From Gnetum montanum (Eukaryota; Streptophyta; Gnetopsida; Gnetales; Gnetaceae), in assembly GCA_015680685.1 (NCBI GenBank), contig MNCI01026517.1, forward strand, positions 102,430 to 166,429: 64,000 bases of DNA, written 5' to 3'. Below, one piece after another: positions 34,620 through 47,040 of the stretch; position 1 is the stretch's first letter; every line of letters starts with the position of its first letter. The notes under the pieces were generated by a model. It saw only the letters and a list, made by a program, of their open reading frames with translations. It was not told the DNA's origin and ran no database searches. Made by a program: the position numbers and the translations under genes.

Positions 34620-36066
34620 TGAAACACCACTAATTTCAACCTAGCACTTTGAAATGAGAACAACTCAAGCCCTTTCGAAGTTTCAGGAGGAAAACTTTGG
34701 CTAAGGCATGGAGCTCAGACATAGCTTGCCCAAGGTAGCTTGCTCACCCTCAGCATGAGCAACTCCACACAGTGTCAAAACTAAGTTAAAAATGATCTGA
34801 TTTCTAAGTTGTGAGTCATCCTCAAAGCACATCCTTGATAGCTTTAAGTCCCAGCTTCAGAATGTCAAATTTTTTCTCAAAATTATAGGTTTTCAGAAGA
34901 TTTTTTAGGTCATGCCACAAGTCAAGCTGTGGGTCACGCTGTAGTGTGAGTCAAGCATGACCAACTCTAGGAGCCTCCAGAAAGAGTCAAAACGATCCAA
35001 CTTCTAAGGTGCAAATCATCCTTAGAGTTCATGGTCAACAACCTCTAGTCCTACCTTCAGAATTTCAAGATTCAAAATGTCAGATTTCAGCTCAAAATTG
35101 CAAGTTTTTAGAAATTTCTTGAAGTTACATTGTAGGTCACATTGCAGCATGAGTCCAACGTGACTTGCCATAAATAGCTCAAAATAGGTTATTTTCAACC
35201 TCACTTTTTGACTCTCAAGATCAACAACAGCTAGATAGTTGTTGAACTCAGGAATCAAGCTTCAAAGTTTAAAATTTGGTAAAAAATTTACAAGTCTTTG
35301 CTCACTCTCGCTAAGGTCACACTGCTACATGAGTGTAGCGTGCGCATGCTTAAGTCATGCTGAGACAAAATCAACTCACGCTAGAAGTTCTGGTTAAGAA
35401 AAAACACTCCAAATGGCTACAAAACCACTTGAATCAACATCTTGGAGTAGTCAAGTCAGAAATCTAGAAGTTTCAAGCCAGGCAAAGCCAATTTCTCTTG
35501 TTGTACATCTTCCTTTTAATGTAAATTTTTGATTGAGCTTGTTAGGTTCTTATGCTCTGAATTATATGAGCATGACCTAGATTGAGCAAGTTATCACATG
35601 TTGTAAGATACAATGCACCTGGTCCAGAACATAGCTTTCCCACACACATCCAACTCATATACAACTATCCATTAGACACATCCAACTCATATACAGCTAC
35701 ACTTTGATCGGTGTACATCTTTTCTAAGAAATAAAATACAGTTTGTTTTGCCAGCCATTATTTTGTTTACTCTACTTTACGTTCAATTTACATTTTTCTT
35801 GCAATACTAGTTCTACGTGCATTTCTGTTTACATTTCATACTTGTTATTTATGTTTCACAATGTCAGTTACAATAACCCCAGCACAAGCTGTAGTTTACG
35901 CTCGGGGCAGTCCTTGGTTGATTTGCGTGCATATCATCCAAGGCACTCTACCTTCGTTTACTTTTACAGATTGCCCTTGGACGAAGGCAGGGTCAGATGT
36001 GTTTGCCCAACGATGTTTTGGTGTTTGTTTTCCTCCAGCCTTACATCGACGATTTACATCAATACA
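34620..36066 (+). repeat. 3' LTR of B1 (family B), TATA deleted
   Basis: Starts TGAAACACCACTAATTTC and ends CAATACA, followed by the TTGTC duplication. It matches the 5' LTR but lacks about 280 bp around position 35640-35700, including the block that holds the 5' LTR TATA box. A duplicated CATCCAACTCATATACA phrase marks the deletion point. Confidence 0.88.
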
Positions 36067-36071
36067 TTGTC

Positions 36072-36150
36072 CACCACCTAGTGGATGGTGCTATTGGAGC
36101 AGTGGTCACTAGTGGTGTCATGGGGTTGGTGGTTTATGTGATCAGTGGGG
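36072..36150 (-). pseudogene. gag: gag fragment of copy 3, upstream of B1
   Basis: Minus-strand reading MTPLVTTAPIAPSTRWW continues in frame into TTLITSFIGATPM at 27176 once B1 is removed. The rest of the gag N-terminus is separated by copy 4, whose 3' LTR ends at 36151. TGGGG at 36146-36150 is a candidate target duplication for copy 4. Confidence 0.75.
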
Positions 36151-37856
36151 TGTAGCAATCGAAAACATCAGTGGCTGGAAAAGAACACCGAGGAGCTATC
36201 GGTCGCTAATGGTCTTGACCCCATTTCCACAGGAGGGCCATGCTAGATGGAATGGAAACAAGGCACCCTGAATGGTTTGGTCGATCAGATAGGAACTTAG
36301 TTGATGTCAATATAACCTTTTGCAACGTGTTATTTGAAAATGAATCTGATAGCACAAAATAATGCTTAAATGAAAAATAGACAAGAAACAGTGTAAAATG
36401 CAATAGTAAATAAGGGATAATGTAAAATTTAGTTAGAAAAATGCACCACTTTGAAGCTATAACCTCGCTATGTCAAGATGGATACAATCAGTTGCACAAC
36501 GCCGAGAGGTGTAGAGATCCCAAGAGTAACCAAGATGTGTAGAGCAAGATGGCTATGTGCTTTAACGCAGGCTCAATCGTCAACAATGCAAAGTGCTACC
36601 AAGGTGGTAGAAAAGAACAGGATAGGATGCCAACTAAAAATGCTAACTATTTACAATGTCAAATAGAAAGCTTACAATGCTTGAGATTATAGTACCAACT
36701 TTTTTCTTGTCAACCAACAAAATCGTTCGCCAACTAGATTGCTCAGAAAATCAGGACCGAAAGTGCGAAAAAAGACCTTGACTGCCAAAAGCCCTTTAAT
36801 AGTCAGAGTGTCTCAGTACCCGAACGAGCCAGTGAGAGAGAGAGAGAGAGCATGAAAAGCTCGAGAAAGTATAAGTATCACTCATCGGGGTATTTATAGG
36901 ACTAAGGGCACATGAGAGATGCGGTTTGGACGTCACATGCCTTGGGCTTATGCTGACTTGTCTATGTTGCATGTGCCTACATGATCATTGGGTGAGCCTA
37001 CCACGCCATAATTACAAAACTACCACATCATAATTACACTGTAAGAGCAATGGTGCAATTAGGTGAGGTGCATTAATATCATGTAACTGCTCACCACATC
37101 TTCCCATGCTTTGTAGTGTAGCATGTTTGGCGTGGTGTAGCATCTTGTCACATTGTGCTACGCTACGCAGCATAGCATAGCATAACCTTTAGTTTGAAGC
37201 AAATAATCTACATTGTGTCCCACTGCATGTGTTGGGAACCTTCATAGTGTTGTGACTATTAGTCAAAGATTTGTCATGCTATGCTACGCTATGTAGCATA
37301 TCATAGTGTAGCAGCTATCCTTAGTCGCAAAAATGTTGCCAATCTGTAAACTTTGCCTTTTGCTCTGTGAAACTTGCGAACTTTGCTGATGCAGCCCTTT
37401 GAGATGCCTTTTGCACTGCAAAACTTGTTTACTTGCTGATCTCACCTTTTGAGATTCCATTTGTCACTTCCGTAGAATTTCTACGCCTCGCAATGCCATG
37501 TAGCTTAATGTAGCGTAGCAGCAAACATGACCTACTTTTGACCAAGTTCGCCAGTTTCTGATGGAAGGAGACATTGCCAAAGGACTTGAAGTTGGGTGAG
37601 GGGGTTGATCGTCCAGCTTTTGCTACATTGTCCTATGCTGCGTAGCATAGCATAGTGTAGCACTATGCTTCTACAAACAACATTTAAAGTTTGCTACGCT
37701 ACACGGTGTAGCATAGCAAAACCTCTTGATTAGAAAAATTGTTGAAGTGGAAAATGTGAAAATTAGAGCATCCATCTCTTGAAGAACGTCCCTAACGCTA
37801 CATGAATTGCAAAGGCTTGGTGAAGTAGGCATGCCTTAGAATTTTGGGGTGTTTCA
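36151..37856 (-). repeat. LTR3 (family A), 3' LTR of copy 4
   Basis: On the minus strand it starts TGAAACACCCCAAAATTC after the purine-rich ACAAATAGGGATCAA and ends ATTGCTACA. The TATA box is at 36898-36891. A GA microsatellite (36833-36850) lies 40-60 bp upstream. Palindromic GCTAC/GTAGC words run from 37130 to 37710, for example ATGCTAC/GTAGCAT at 37281-37299. The 3' end matches LTR1 and LTR2. Confidence 0.83.
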
Positions 37857-38806
37857 TTGATCCCTATTTGTCGATATATAGAGAATGGGCTTGAGAGACG
37901 TTGACAAAGAAAATGAAATACCATGGAAGGCACGATGCTAACATTGCTACTCAGTGAGTGTCAAGACATTGCTTGGCTACACTTGAGAGTGTTGCATTGG
38001 TTTCCAGGGAAAGGGCAAAGATGAGGTTTAGCAAAGTCCCTCTTTAGAGTGCTCCTGAGGGACTTGTTCATGTTTTCATCTTTACTCTAACCTTTGACCT
38101 CATGTAGGATAGGTGTTTCCTTTGTAGGATGAGCTGTGTTACATCCGTGAAGGGTTTTGACCTTCCTACAAATGCTTCCCATGTGGCAAGCTATGTTACA
38201 CACATCATGAAATTTTCACTCTGAAGTAGTCAAGCTAGTTGAGGCACTCACTTTGCGGCATCGTAGCATCTACTACTATGGACAAACTCACCTTCAACCA
38301 CACCCTGTAAGCACGATGAAGAGTGAAACAACCATGATGCGAAGTGGGGGAAAAAGGTCTTTCTTGCTGCAGATGTTGTTAAAGCTCTTGGATATTCATG
38401 CTGGTTCACAGTGTCCAAAGTAGAAAGGCCAGTAGAAACCTTGGTAGCATTGCTGCGGTGGAGCTGGCATCGATGACATTGGGAGCTACTATGAGTGCAG
38501 ATGCTCTGGAATCCCTACCAAAGGCATGAATTCTTAGTTCAGCTATGGGATCAACTACCACATAGCTAAACACCGTTTGAGCCGAGGCATTAGCAAGGGG
38601 TTGGAGGATGAAAATATTATGGCTGGGCCACAATACTGCTGGAACTCCAATGGTAGGCACTAGCTGAGGAACTACTGTTAGGGTGGTGGGTCGTGGCGAT
38701 GATAGGTCTAGAGGGCCAGTGTGATGCCATACGACATCTCTGAAGGATCAACATGATGCCAAGGGTGGTGGTGTCACGTGTGTTCTAGATAGTGTTCTAG
38801 ATCCAT
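37857..38806 (+). pseudogene. 3' region with possible antisense ORF Y, copy 4
   Basis: Plus-strand frame, antisense to copy 4, matching the Y frames of copies 1 and 2. It contains ENGLERRWQRK-like sequence at 37884, DIAWLHLRVLHWF near 37966, VLHPxRVLTFL near 38140 and LVEALTLRH near 38238. Several TGA/TAG stops break it. The region joins the integrase end by a deletion near 38790, removing the expected post-integrase array. Confidence 0.35.
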
Positions 38807-41800
38807 AAATAAAGTTGTAAGGAGTCTTACTTGTTGCAGTTCTGCATGTCATTTTGTAGGTCCATAGAATGTAGAGAATCTGCTCATGCCACCACCTCTT
38901 GCTGTTGCCAAGCATCCACTTCAGCAAGTTGATGATGGACTTATTTGTAGCATCCACCTATCCATTCGCCTGCAGGTAGTATGGGGAGGAGAATGATTGT
39001 TTGATGCCTAGGTTGCTGTAGAAGGTTTGGGTTTCCATACTACTGAATTATGGCCCATTTTCAATCACAATAGTCATTGGAAGCCCAAACCTTATCACGA
39101 TGTTGTCCAGGATGAAATGGCAAATTTTTTGAGATGTCGTTTACCTTAGGGGAATAGCTTCCACCCACTTAGTAAAATACTCAGTGGTAGTGATAATGAA
39201 GTTGTGCCCTACGGAGTACTTAGGCATGATAGGCCCTATGAGGTCTAGTCCCCATCATTGGAAAGGCCACGTGATTTGCATTGGGTTTGGGTCCATAGGT
39301 CAGACATGTATGAGATTTGCATATCTCTAGCACGTGCCATATATCTTGACTTTTGACAAGTAGTCAGACTCCATGTGAGGCCAATAGTATCCTAGGCATC
39401 TAATTTTCGCAGCCATAGCCCTTGGTGCTATGTGTCTACTGCACAACCCCTCATGCACTTCACTAACTACCTTCTGCACCTGCTCCCCACCCATGCATGC
39501 TAGCAATATCCTATCATAGGAGCATCGGCACAAGACATCATTCCCCATGAGCGTATATTACCGAGCACACTTTCGGATCGCATCTCTCTGAGCAGATGTC
39601 AGTCCAATTGGGGATTCGCCATATTGTAGGTAGGATTTAATGTTAGCGTACCACTCTTAGGTATCTGCGACATTGATAGAGGCCACATGTCCCACCTAAG
39701 TGATAGGCTTAGGATATTTGACAATCACAGTCGGTAGACTTGTGAACGTGTGTGGTGGAATGTTTAATGCAAGGGTGGCTAAGGCATCTACCATGGTGTT
39801 CTCGTTGCATGGCACATGTTGCACATTTGTGGTTGCAAATTGCTTAAGCATGCTTTTTGCTAGGTTGTAGTAGGGTTGCAGGCGCGTGCCTTTACAGGCA
39901 TAGACCTCGGTGATTTGATTCACAACTTGTTGCAAATCACCACGGATCGCCAAGTATTGTATGCATAGTTCTTGGATAGCTAAGAGGCCTCTAAGTAGCC
40001 CCTCATATTCTACCACATTGTTGGTGTAGGGGAATGCAAAATGATAAGCAAATGGATGTGTTTCCCCAGATGGAAATGTTATGACAACACCTATACTACC
40101 TCCTTGTGAGGTTGAAGTGCTGTCGAAGTGTAAAGTAGCTTCTAGGTGCGATGGAATGATGTTGATGATGCCAACATGCTCATCTAGGAATTCAGGATCT
40201 ATGGTTGCATGGTTGTCGATGGGTGAGATTGTAAGTCGCGTTGTTATTGCTTGACACTTAGTCAATAACTGGCTTACATAGTGTAGGTCAAACTCTACAA
40301 TTATTTCTTTCCATTTGGCTATCCTCCTACTTTCATACAGGTTGTTATTCATAGCCCAGAGTATGTTGCTTTTGCAAATGATGTTGACTGCACTGCGAAA
40401 TAGATAGTGCCTTCACTTTTTCAACGCAAACACTAAGACAAGGAAATTCCTCTATGCTTTGTTGTATTTTTCCTCATGCACTATTAATGCATGACTCAGG
40501 TAGTACATTGGTATCTCAGATCTATTGTCTTGTTTCTAACATAGCAGGGCTATGATAGATGTCTCGGAGATGGAAAGGTAGATGAAGAAAGGTTTATCCC
40601 TTTGTGTCGGGTGCACAGTAGGGAGGTGCGAGAGTTCTTTCTTCAAGTCATCGAAGGCTTGTTGACATTGGGTTGTCCATTTGAAGTCAACCCCTTTCTT
40701 TAGAAGATGTTGCATGGGGTGTAACTTGTCAGTCAACTTCACTATAAACATTTGGATGAACTGTACCCTGCCTTGCATCCCATGTAGCTCTTTAAGGTTT
40801 GTAGGAGGTGCCAAGTTAATGATGGCCTTGACTTTGTCAGGGTCCACCCTTATTCCAGCCTTTGATACCAGGAACCCTACCATGCATCCAATTTTCACAC
40901 CAAACTCATACTTCTTAGGATTAAGGTGTAGATCATGCATTTGGCAACACTTAAGGACTACCCCGAAATCACGTGGATGATAAACTGCCTCCTTGGAATT
41001 GACTGCTATATCATCCACATAGTCATTTAACATTTCCAGGATGTAGTCACTAAAGATGTAAGTCATGGCTTGTTGGTAAGTTGCTCCAGCATTCTTAAGC
41101 CCAAAAGGCATCATGGTGTAATAGAATGTCCCCCATGGGGTCATGAAGGTTCTCGTTAGCTGGTGTTCTGGGTTGATGTGAATTTGGTTGTAGCAAAAAA
41201 AATCATCCATGAAGGATAATAGAGCATGCCCAGCCATAGTGTTGATGAGCTGATCGATGCTTGGAATTGGAAAATTGTCTTTGATCGTCACCTTGTTCCG
41301 ATCCCAGAAGTCTATGCAGATTTGTATTCCTCTTATTTTCTTAGAAACCATGATGATGTTGGACACCCATTCCAAATAATCAACTACATGGATGAAACTA
41401 GCTTTCTATAGCTTAGTGATTTCATCCCTCATGGCTAGTGCGATTTCTGGTTTGACTTTGCAAGCCTTGTGCTTGACTACCTTTTTGCTTGGGTCTAGGA
41501 CAATGTTGTGTTGTATCAGCCGTAGGTCTAAACCCGGCATGTCACTGTATGACCATGCGAAGACTTTGATGTTACCTTGCAAAATTGTGGCTATGTTTTC
41601 ATGCATCTATGTGTCTAGGAGGGAGCTAAGTTTTAAGGTTTTCACTTCCCCCTTGGGTATAGTCATAGGCGTCTCAACGAGAGGGTCTTCAGTTACATCC
41701 CTGGCCTCTAAATCTAGGGTTTAGGCTAGATGCTTAGGCCAGTCTGGGGATGCTTCTAAAGATGCTATGGTGCTAGCTGTGGTCAACCCCTAGTCAATCA

Positions 41801-41882
41801 GATTGAGGTTCAACTATCTCATGATCTTGCCATGTGGACCTGCTAGGGCTAAAGGTGTTGAAAGATCGCAACAGATTTCCAT
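38807..41882 (-). pseudogene. pol: pol (RT - RNase H - integrase), copy 4
   Basis: Minus strand. The start MEICCDLSTPLALAGPHG is preceded by a decayed AFISFxQVKQK. RT is nearly open from 41375 to 40536: FMDDFFCYNQI, MPFGLKNAGATYQ and YVDDI at about 41021. The first RNase H ends ESRRIAKWKEIIVEFDL. The second RNase H shows LHFDSTSTSQGG, NNVVEYEGLLRGLLA, RGDLQQVVNQI and NTMVDALATLAL, keeping its acidic residues. Integrase spans 39548-38810 with a zinc-binding segment, YSTE-type stops, TNKSIINLLKWML and RTATSKTPYNFIYGS. It then breaks off, losing the C-terminal domain. It is the best preserved RT in the window but still has stops and frameshifts. Confidence 0.9.
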
Positions 41883-41999
41883 TTTCTGCTTAACTTGTCA
41901 AAACGAGATGAAAGCCTAGTTATGAGGCACCTATTGGTAATAATCATGTATAACGAACACTTGCAAAGTAATGATGAGATGTATGATGTAAAGATTAAA

Positions 42000-42325
42000 A
42001 TTTTTCCAGTTTAAAGTCATGGTAGACCATTATGGCATGGAGATGCAGAGCTGCTAATGGGAAAATGTAAACTATGAACATGAGAACATGAAACTACTAA
42101 GGAGAAAGTGTAAAACTGCCAATGCGAAAATGTGAGATTGCTAGTTTAGTATCATTGTGGACTGCAAATGTGTAATAGATCAAAAATGTTAGTTTAAGGT
42201 CTTTTCAGACCACAAAAGTTGCAACTGCCCTGGGGTTTGCTAGTTTAAGGTCTTTTTCAACCGGTAAGAGCGCAACTATGCTACAATTGCTAGTTTAAGG
42301 TCTTTTCAAACCAGGATAATGAAAA
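42000..42325 (-). repeat. hairpin array G (X|RT boundary)
   Basis: Five units on the + strand: CCAGTTTAAAGTCATGGTAGACC, CTAGTTTAGTATCATTGTGG, TTAGTTTAAGGTCTTTTCAGACC, and two more near 42238 and 42289. The last three have GGTCT/AGACC-type arms, partly decayed (CAACC, AAACC). It lies between the RT start and the X3 promoter, as array D does in copy 3. Confidence 0.7.
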
Positions 42326-42404
42326 ATATATATTTTTTTCATTTTTTGGGAAGGGAAGCCATTAGCTTGAAGTGTGTCAAGGTTTTAATGCTAACAGTGC
42401 TACG

Positions 42405-42500
42405 ATGTTGTGGAAAGCATGCTACGCTGTACGGCGCACTCTGCATTAAATGGAGAGAGAGCGAAAAGTTTCCCTTTTCACCATTATAGCCATAAATAGG
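42405..42500 (+). promoter_or_regulatory. promoter of antisense gene X3
   Basis: CATGCTACGCTGTACGGCGC, GGAGAGAGAGCGAAAAGTTTCC-type sequence and AGCCATAAATAGGG follow in order; the TATA-like box is at 42491, about 155 bp before the start codon. X1 and X2 have the same three blocks. The leader TCTCACCATAAGAGCATAGAG matches X2. Confidence 0.66.
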
Positions 42501-42647
42501 GATTAAACCCTGGTAAGCTTATCATTCTCACCATAAGAGCATAGAGCCCATATTTAGAGCACAAGGAAATTTCAGAGCAATTGTACTAATAGCGAGCAAG
42601 GTAGTTTTTTGCATAGCAACAAAGAAAATAAATCTACAAGTAGGACA

Positions 42648-45600
42648 ATGGCTTTGAAGAAGGAACACACGCATTTGGCACTTGGAAAGGTCAAGGAGGT
42701 GAAGCAAACCCTAGGGCACATGACACAAGTGCACATCATAGCGCGGAAGTATAGGCCATTGACCCAGTAGGTTACTATGCTTCCTTTTCTTTTTCATGAT
42801 TCTATTCTCATTTTTTGCTTTTGTTGTTCTCTTCTTTCATTTTGCATCCTAGTTTTAGCCATTTGTGTTTTCCATCATTGCATTGTTTTGGCCTTTGCAT
42901 TGCCGCTATTGCCATCTCGGTCGTGGCGAGTGCATAAATGTTACACCATCATTGCATGCAAGGTGGCTTAAACTGCCACCACCGCGGTTGTCATAATCAT
43001 GGGGTTTTGTGCAGCTTAAGTTACTTGATCTTTGAATGGTGTGATGTAGGACCCTCAGGAGGGCTGGGCCATGCATGATGTGAGAGTGTGACACATGTTC
43101 TTTTGGGGCGTATTGTTAATCACCCTGTTAGGGTTAATTTCTCTGTTGCTATGCTAGGTTTTTTTTGCTATGCTACTGCTTTCATGTTCTTGCTATGCTA
43201 CATGTCGGAAGAGGGTTATGCTACGCTATATGCATGGACTACTAAGTATTGCTACATTGCTTGTGTATTACACTTAGACATGATGCTAACACTTGTTGGT
43301 TGTGTTGTGCAGGATGGGGCTAACGCCAATCCTGATTGTTTTAGAAATTAGAGGGTTCTTGTGTCATGTGAACAAACCTGTGGCCAATGCTCCTCCTCCA
43401 TAGATACGTGTGGGAGAGTGGGGGGTCTAGTTCAGGAAAGGAGCACAGGAATTCTTAAAATTCCTCCTCAACCACTTCAGTGTGATTGTTTGGTCATCCC
43501 TAGAGGAGGAGGAGGTGGCTAGCATAACAGAAGCCATATTGCTTGGTGCAAGTCAGGGCTTTCTAAGGTTTCTAACCAATGGGGCAATCATGAGCAAGCA
43601 GGGAGAAGGATCCAGTCAGTGCCCAACAAGGTTAAGGTGTTTGGTTTGGATCTGGGAGATGCCTGAGTACAACTGCTAGCACCATTACAACACATTATTC
43701 CTCGTATGTTATATAGCGACGTGCTTCCAGAACCCTCAGGGAAATGTCTATTATGCTGGCGGGTGAGTTTTTTAGACTTGTTCTACTATGTTTGTACGAT
43801 GTTGGCCATATTGGCCTAATGTTAATAGTATGCATTTGTTACCAGGTTCTTCATCAACAAGGATGGGGTTCATGACCTACTGGGTCTACTGGCTACAACA
43901 TAGATAGCCCTACAGGAGTTCTCTTCTATTGAGAACTTGCAGGTGGGTGTGATTGATCAATGCAGGGGTGAATATCACACCTACCAAAGCCTATATTCTA
44001 TTCCCTATGATCAGTGCAAGTGGTAGGGTTGGCTAGATGAGGATTAGGAAAAACCCTTCAAACGGGTCACAGTTGAACAAGTTCTGGTTGACCTTCCACC
44101 GTTTCCCTTACTGTATAGACCTAGTAGGCCAAACAGTAAGTGTCGCATGCTCAAGTGCCTTTTCAATATTTATATTTTTTGCATTTATATGATAGACATT
44201 TTTGTGAAATTTTTGCAGGGGTGAAGAAGCCCCAGAAGGTGACGGTGGTAACCTCCAAGACACAGGGGGCAAACATCTACTTCAAATATGATGAAGTAGA
44301 GGCGAGCCAATGTTGGATAAACCATGCAGCTTCAGACTCCTTGGTCCAAAACATCCAAAAGGTTGGGCTTATGGATCTATTCCTAGCCCCAAATCTAAGT
44401 TTTCTTGCTACTGAGATGCTCTCCCTGGTCAATTCCTTTTCTGGAAAGGTGGGCCACTTCTGTACATGCATACAAGGCATGTAAGTGGTCATTGAAATCA
44501 ATGACCAGCTGTTCATGGACCTGTTCGGTGTTCCTACCGATGGCATCCTCATAGGGTTAAAGGAAAAGAAGGAGCTGACCCTTTAGAAGAAGGACATTCA
44601 AGAGTGGCTAGAGATTGCTAAGGAGCGAAAAGGGCTTCCCATGGAAGAGCTTAAAGATGGGCCCACCAAGGAGATCTACCTTGTCTTCCATGCTCACGCA
44701 TTCCCCCAACTACTTACCCAAGGGAAGGTCCTAGAGATTGTGTAGGCCTAGATAATGTGTGAGATCATGGAAGAGGAGGCCCATTATAATTGGGCCAGCT
44801 TTCTATGTAAAGGCTTGCATGCCAAAATTTTGGAACTCCACAAGAAATCGGGGTCCCATTCCAACATACATTATGGTTTCTACATAGCTTGTCTGAAGCG
44901 CTTCATGAAGTTCCTAGTGGTTCACAAGAATGAAGTCTAGGTCATGCGAAATTTCAACTAGATTTCCAGACTGTGGATTTTCCAGATCCTCTAGAACACC
45001 CAAGCCCAAGATCCCCTAGAAATAATTGGGGAGTCATTCTCTCTGACGACTAAGGATCAAGTGGCTTGCAATGTTAATGGCTAGGACAACATAGGTGAGA
45101 TGCCCCCTACTATAGCCAATAGCATGTCATGGGGGGAATGTCTCATAGCCAAGACTATGCCCAAAAAGTTGCAGTGGAAGAGGCCTCCCCCAGCTAAAGA
45201 AACCATTTTCATGGAGGAAGAGGAGGGTCGAAGACTGCAGCTTAAACTACATAGGATGCAACCCCCCATTGGTAAATGCTTTTGTCTAATTCTTACTTTG
45301 TTATTTTCTACTATGCTATGCTATGCTAGGTAGCATAGCATAGGGTAGTGCCTACTTTAAGCTAACTTGTTTTGGAATAATGCAAACATGTTTATTTGCT
45401 GGCAGTGGAAGAAGAAGAAGAAGAAGAAGGCGATGAAGATGTGTCAGCCCCTAAGACAGGGGTTATGAATAAATACATAGAGGCCCCAGTTTCGGAAGAA
45501 AGGGCCCCAATCAAGAAGAGAAGAACACTTATCGCTAAGGCAGGAGCTCTTGTTACTAGGGAGAATACTCCTACTAATGAAGAGGAGCCTCCTTTGAATA

Positions 45601-47040
45601 AAAAAGATGTTGGTATCCTAAAAGGAAATGCACTAGTGCATGAGGAAGAGGTTCGTATAGACTTGGTAGGGATGTCTGCCAAGGCTACCACCATCGTCTT
45701 GCATCAACAAGAAGGAAGACTGCAATCAGGTGTTGGTGAGGTCAAAAATATGTCTACCTTATCACATCCCCTTTTCAACCATTGCTGATATGTTTAGTCA
45801 TGTGACAAGCACTACTGTTGATGCTACAGGACCCTCTCCGATTTGTGTGAAGTCATGAGCAGAGATCCCTAACAAGTTTACATTCGTGCAAGGAATCATT
45901 GATGACATGATCAACTGCCTCCAGTAGGCAGACCCTGATATGGGTAAGTAGTATTGTTAGGTGCTCTCATGTTGTTATGCTATAATTCCTTGAGTTTGCT
46001 ACTCTTGCTACACTAACACGATTGCTATGCTCTTTGTGTCATGGCAGCCTCTCGACTCAAAATGGACCTTGCATGGCTTTTGAAAGTTGGTGCTATGCCT
46101 ACATTCTTGCCTAAAGTGACCAAGGTGTCTCGTTGCACATACGACGAGGCTAGCAAATGCATTTTGCACTTGGCATGCTCCTTGTGGGAGTATAAGTGCG
46201 TCAATGAGGACCTGTGGAAATAGGTCCAAAGAGCTGAGCAAAGAGAGGCTGACCTGGTCATTGAGGTGGAGGATCTCAAGTTGAGAAATGAGTTCCTCAT
46301 AGCCCATGACACTAATAATGAGGACTAGTGCATGGCTATAATAGACTACACCAGGTTTTGGATAGTCATGCATCAGAACGTTGAAGCCACTCATGAGATA
46401 ATCGAACAGCGGATGCAAATGGACTTGCTAGCCCAGAAGTGCTAGGACCTGAAAGACTTCAAAGACAAGGTTTACAAATGGGGGTAGTCCCAGAGAAACC
46501 ATAAACACATGTATAAATGGAAAAATTCCATCCATTGTAAACTATAAAAGGACGCTGCTGTGGAGGCGTTTACATATAAAGCATTTGTAAATGCCAATGA
46601 TGCTTTTGAGACCTATGCAAAGTTCAAGGAGCAGGTAAAGGTTACGGAATCTCCTGACCTGAAAGTGGACCTTCCCACAAAAGAGACCGCAACTATCTCC
46701 TTTTCTCTGGGACCACCAAGGTTGACAACTGTTGAAAGGGAGACAGCTGTTGTGGACATTGAACCAAGCAACAGGCATTGGGTGGACATCATGGTAGAGG
46801 AGGTTTGGCACTACCTCGGGATCAGTTTAGACTGGATACCCTTTGAGATGGATGCATGCCCTTCTCAGGTTAGTTGCTTTCTACCATGTTAATGCTTATT
46901 CTCTATTGTAGTTTCCATTTTTTGCCCTAGTTGACCACTTCACTCCTACGATGCAAGTTACAGATGAGGGTGCAAGGCCCATAGAGGGAGGGAATGAAGA
47001 ACTGGCAAAGGGAAATGTAGGGAAAGGTGATGCAAAATGA
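42648..47040 (+). pseudogene. antisense gene X, copy 3 (complete eight-exon layout)
   Basis: All eight exons can be placed. They are 42648-42766, 43313-43762, 43846-44135, 44219-45271, 45406-45735, 45810-45943, 46048-46868 and 46964-47040, and every intron is GT...AG. Exon 1 starts MALKKEHTHLALGKVKEVK. Exon 2 has FLKFLLNHFSVIVW and FLRFLTNGAIMSK. Exon 3 has FFINKDGVH and DQCRGEYHTY. Exon 4 is the core, with NDQLFMDLFGVPTDG, EEAHYNWASFLCKGL and RFMKFLVVHKNE. Exon 5 is acidic (EEEEEEEGDED) with a basic APIKKRR. Exon 6 has IIDDMINCLQ. Exon 7 has YDEASKC, a charged helical stretch and DIMVEEVWHYLGI. Exon 8 is short and Glu/Gly-rich. AATAAA lies at 47171. TAG stops show decay. I do not recognise the protein; a nuclear role is only suggested by basic clusters. 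Confidence 0.78.

Larger units (their letters stand above)
27177..36066 (+). mobile_element. B1: pol-less Tat-type element with both LTRs
   Basis: Two matching LTRs (27177-28872 and 34620-36066) flank a PBS, gag-protease, hairpin arrays and a 3' region. The 5-bp target duplication TTGTC lies at 27172-27176 and 36067-36071. Removing the element restores the gag frame of copy 3. There is no X gene, RT, RNase H or integrase: the array type normally after protease is followed within 160 bp by the array type normally after integrase. B1 therefore depends on other elements for movement. Confidence 0.92.
16223..36150 (-). mobile_element. Tat-type retrotransposon, copy 3 (host of nested insertions)
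   Basis: On the minus strand: gag (36150-36072, then 27176 down), protease to about 24360, array E, antisense gene X2, array D, pol to 16223. Copy 1/LTR2 cuts its integrase at codons for NGQ. B1 cuts its gag at 27177-36066, and copy 4 cuts its gag again at 36150. It is therefore the oldest element here. Both ends lie outside the window or behind insertions. Confidence 0.8.

Noticed and set aside
36838-36850. GA microsatellite as a separate regulatory element
   Set aside because: It is short, occurs only in LTR3 among the three family A LTRs, and can be ordinary microsatellite growth.
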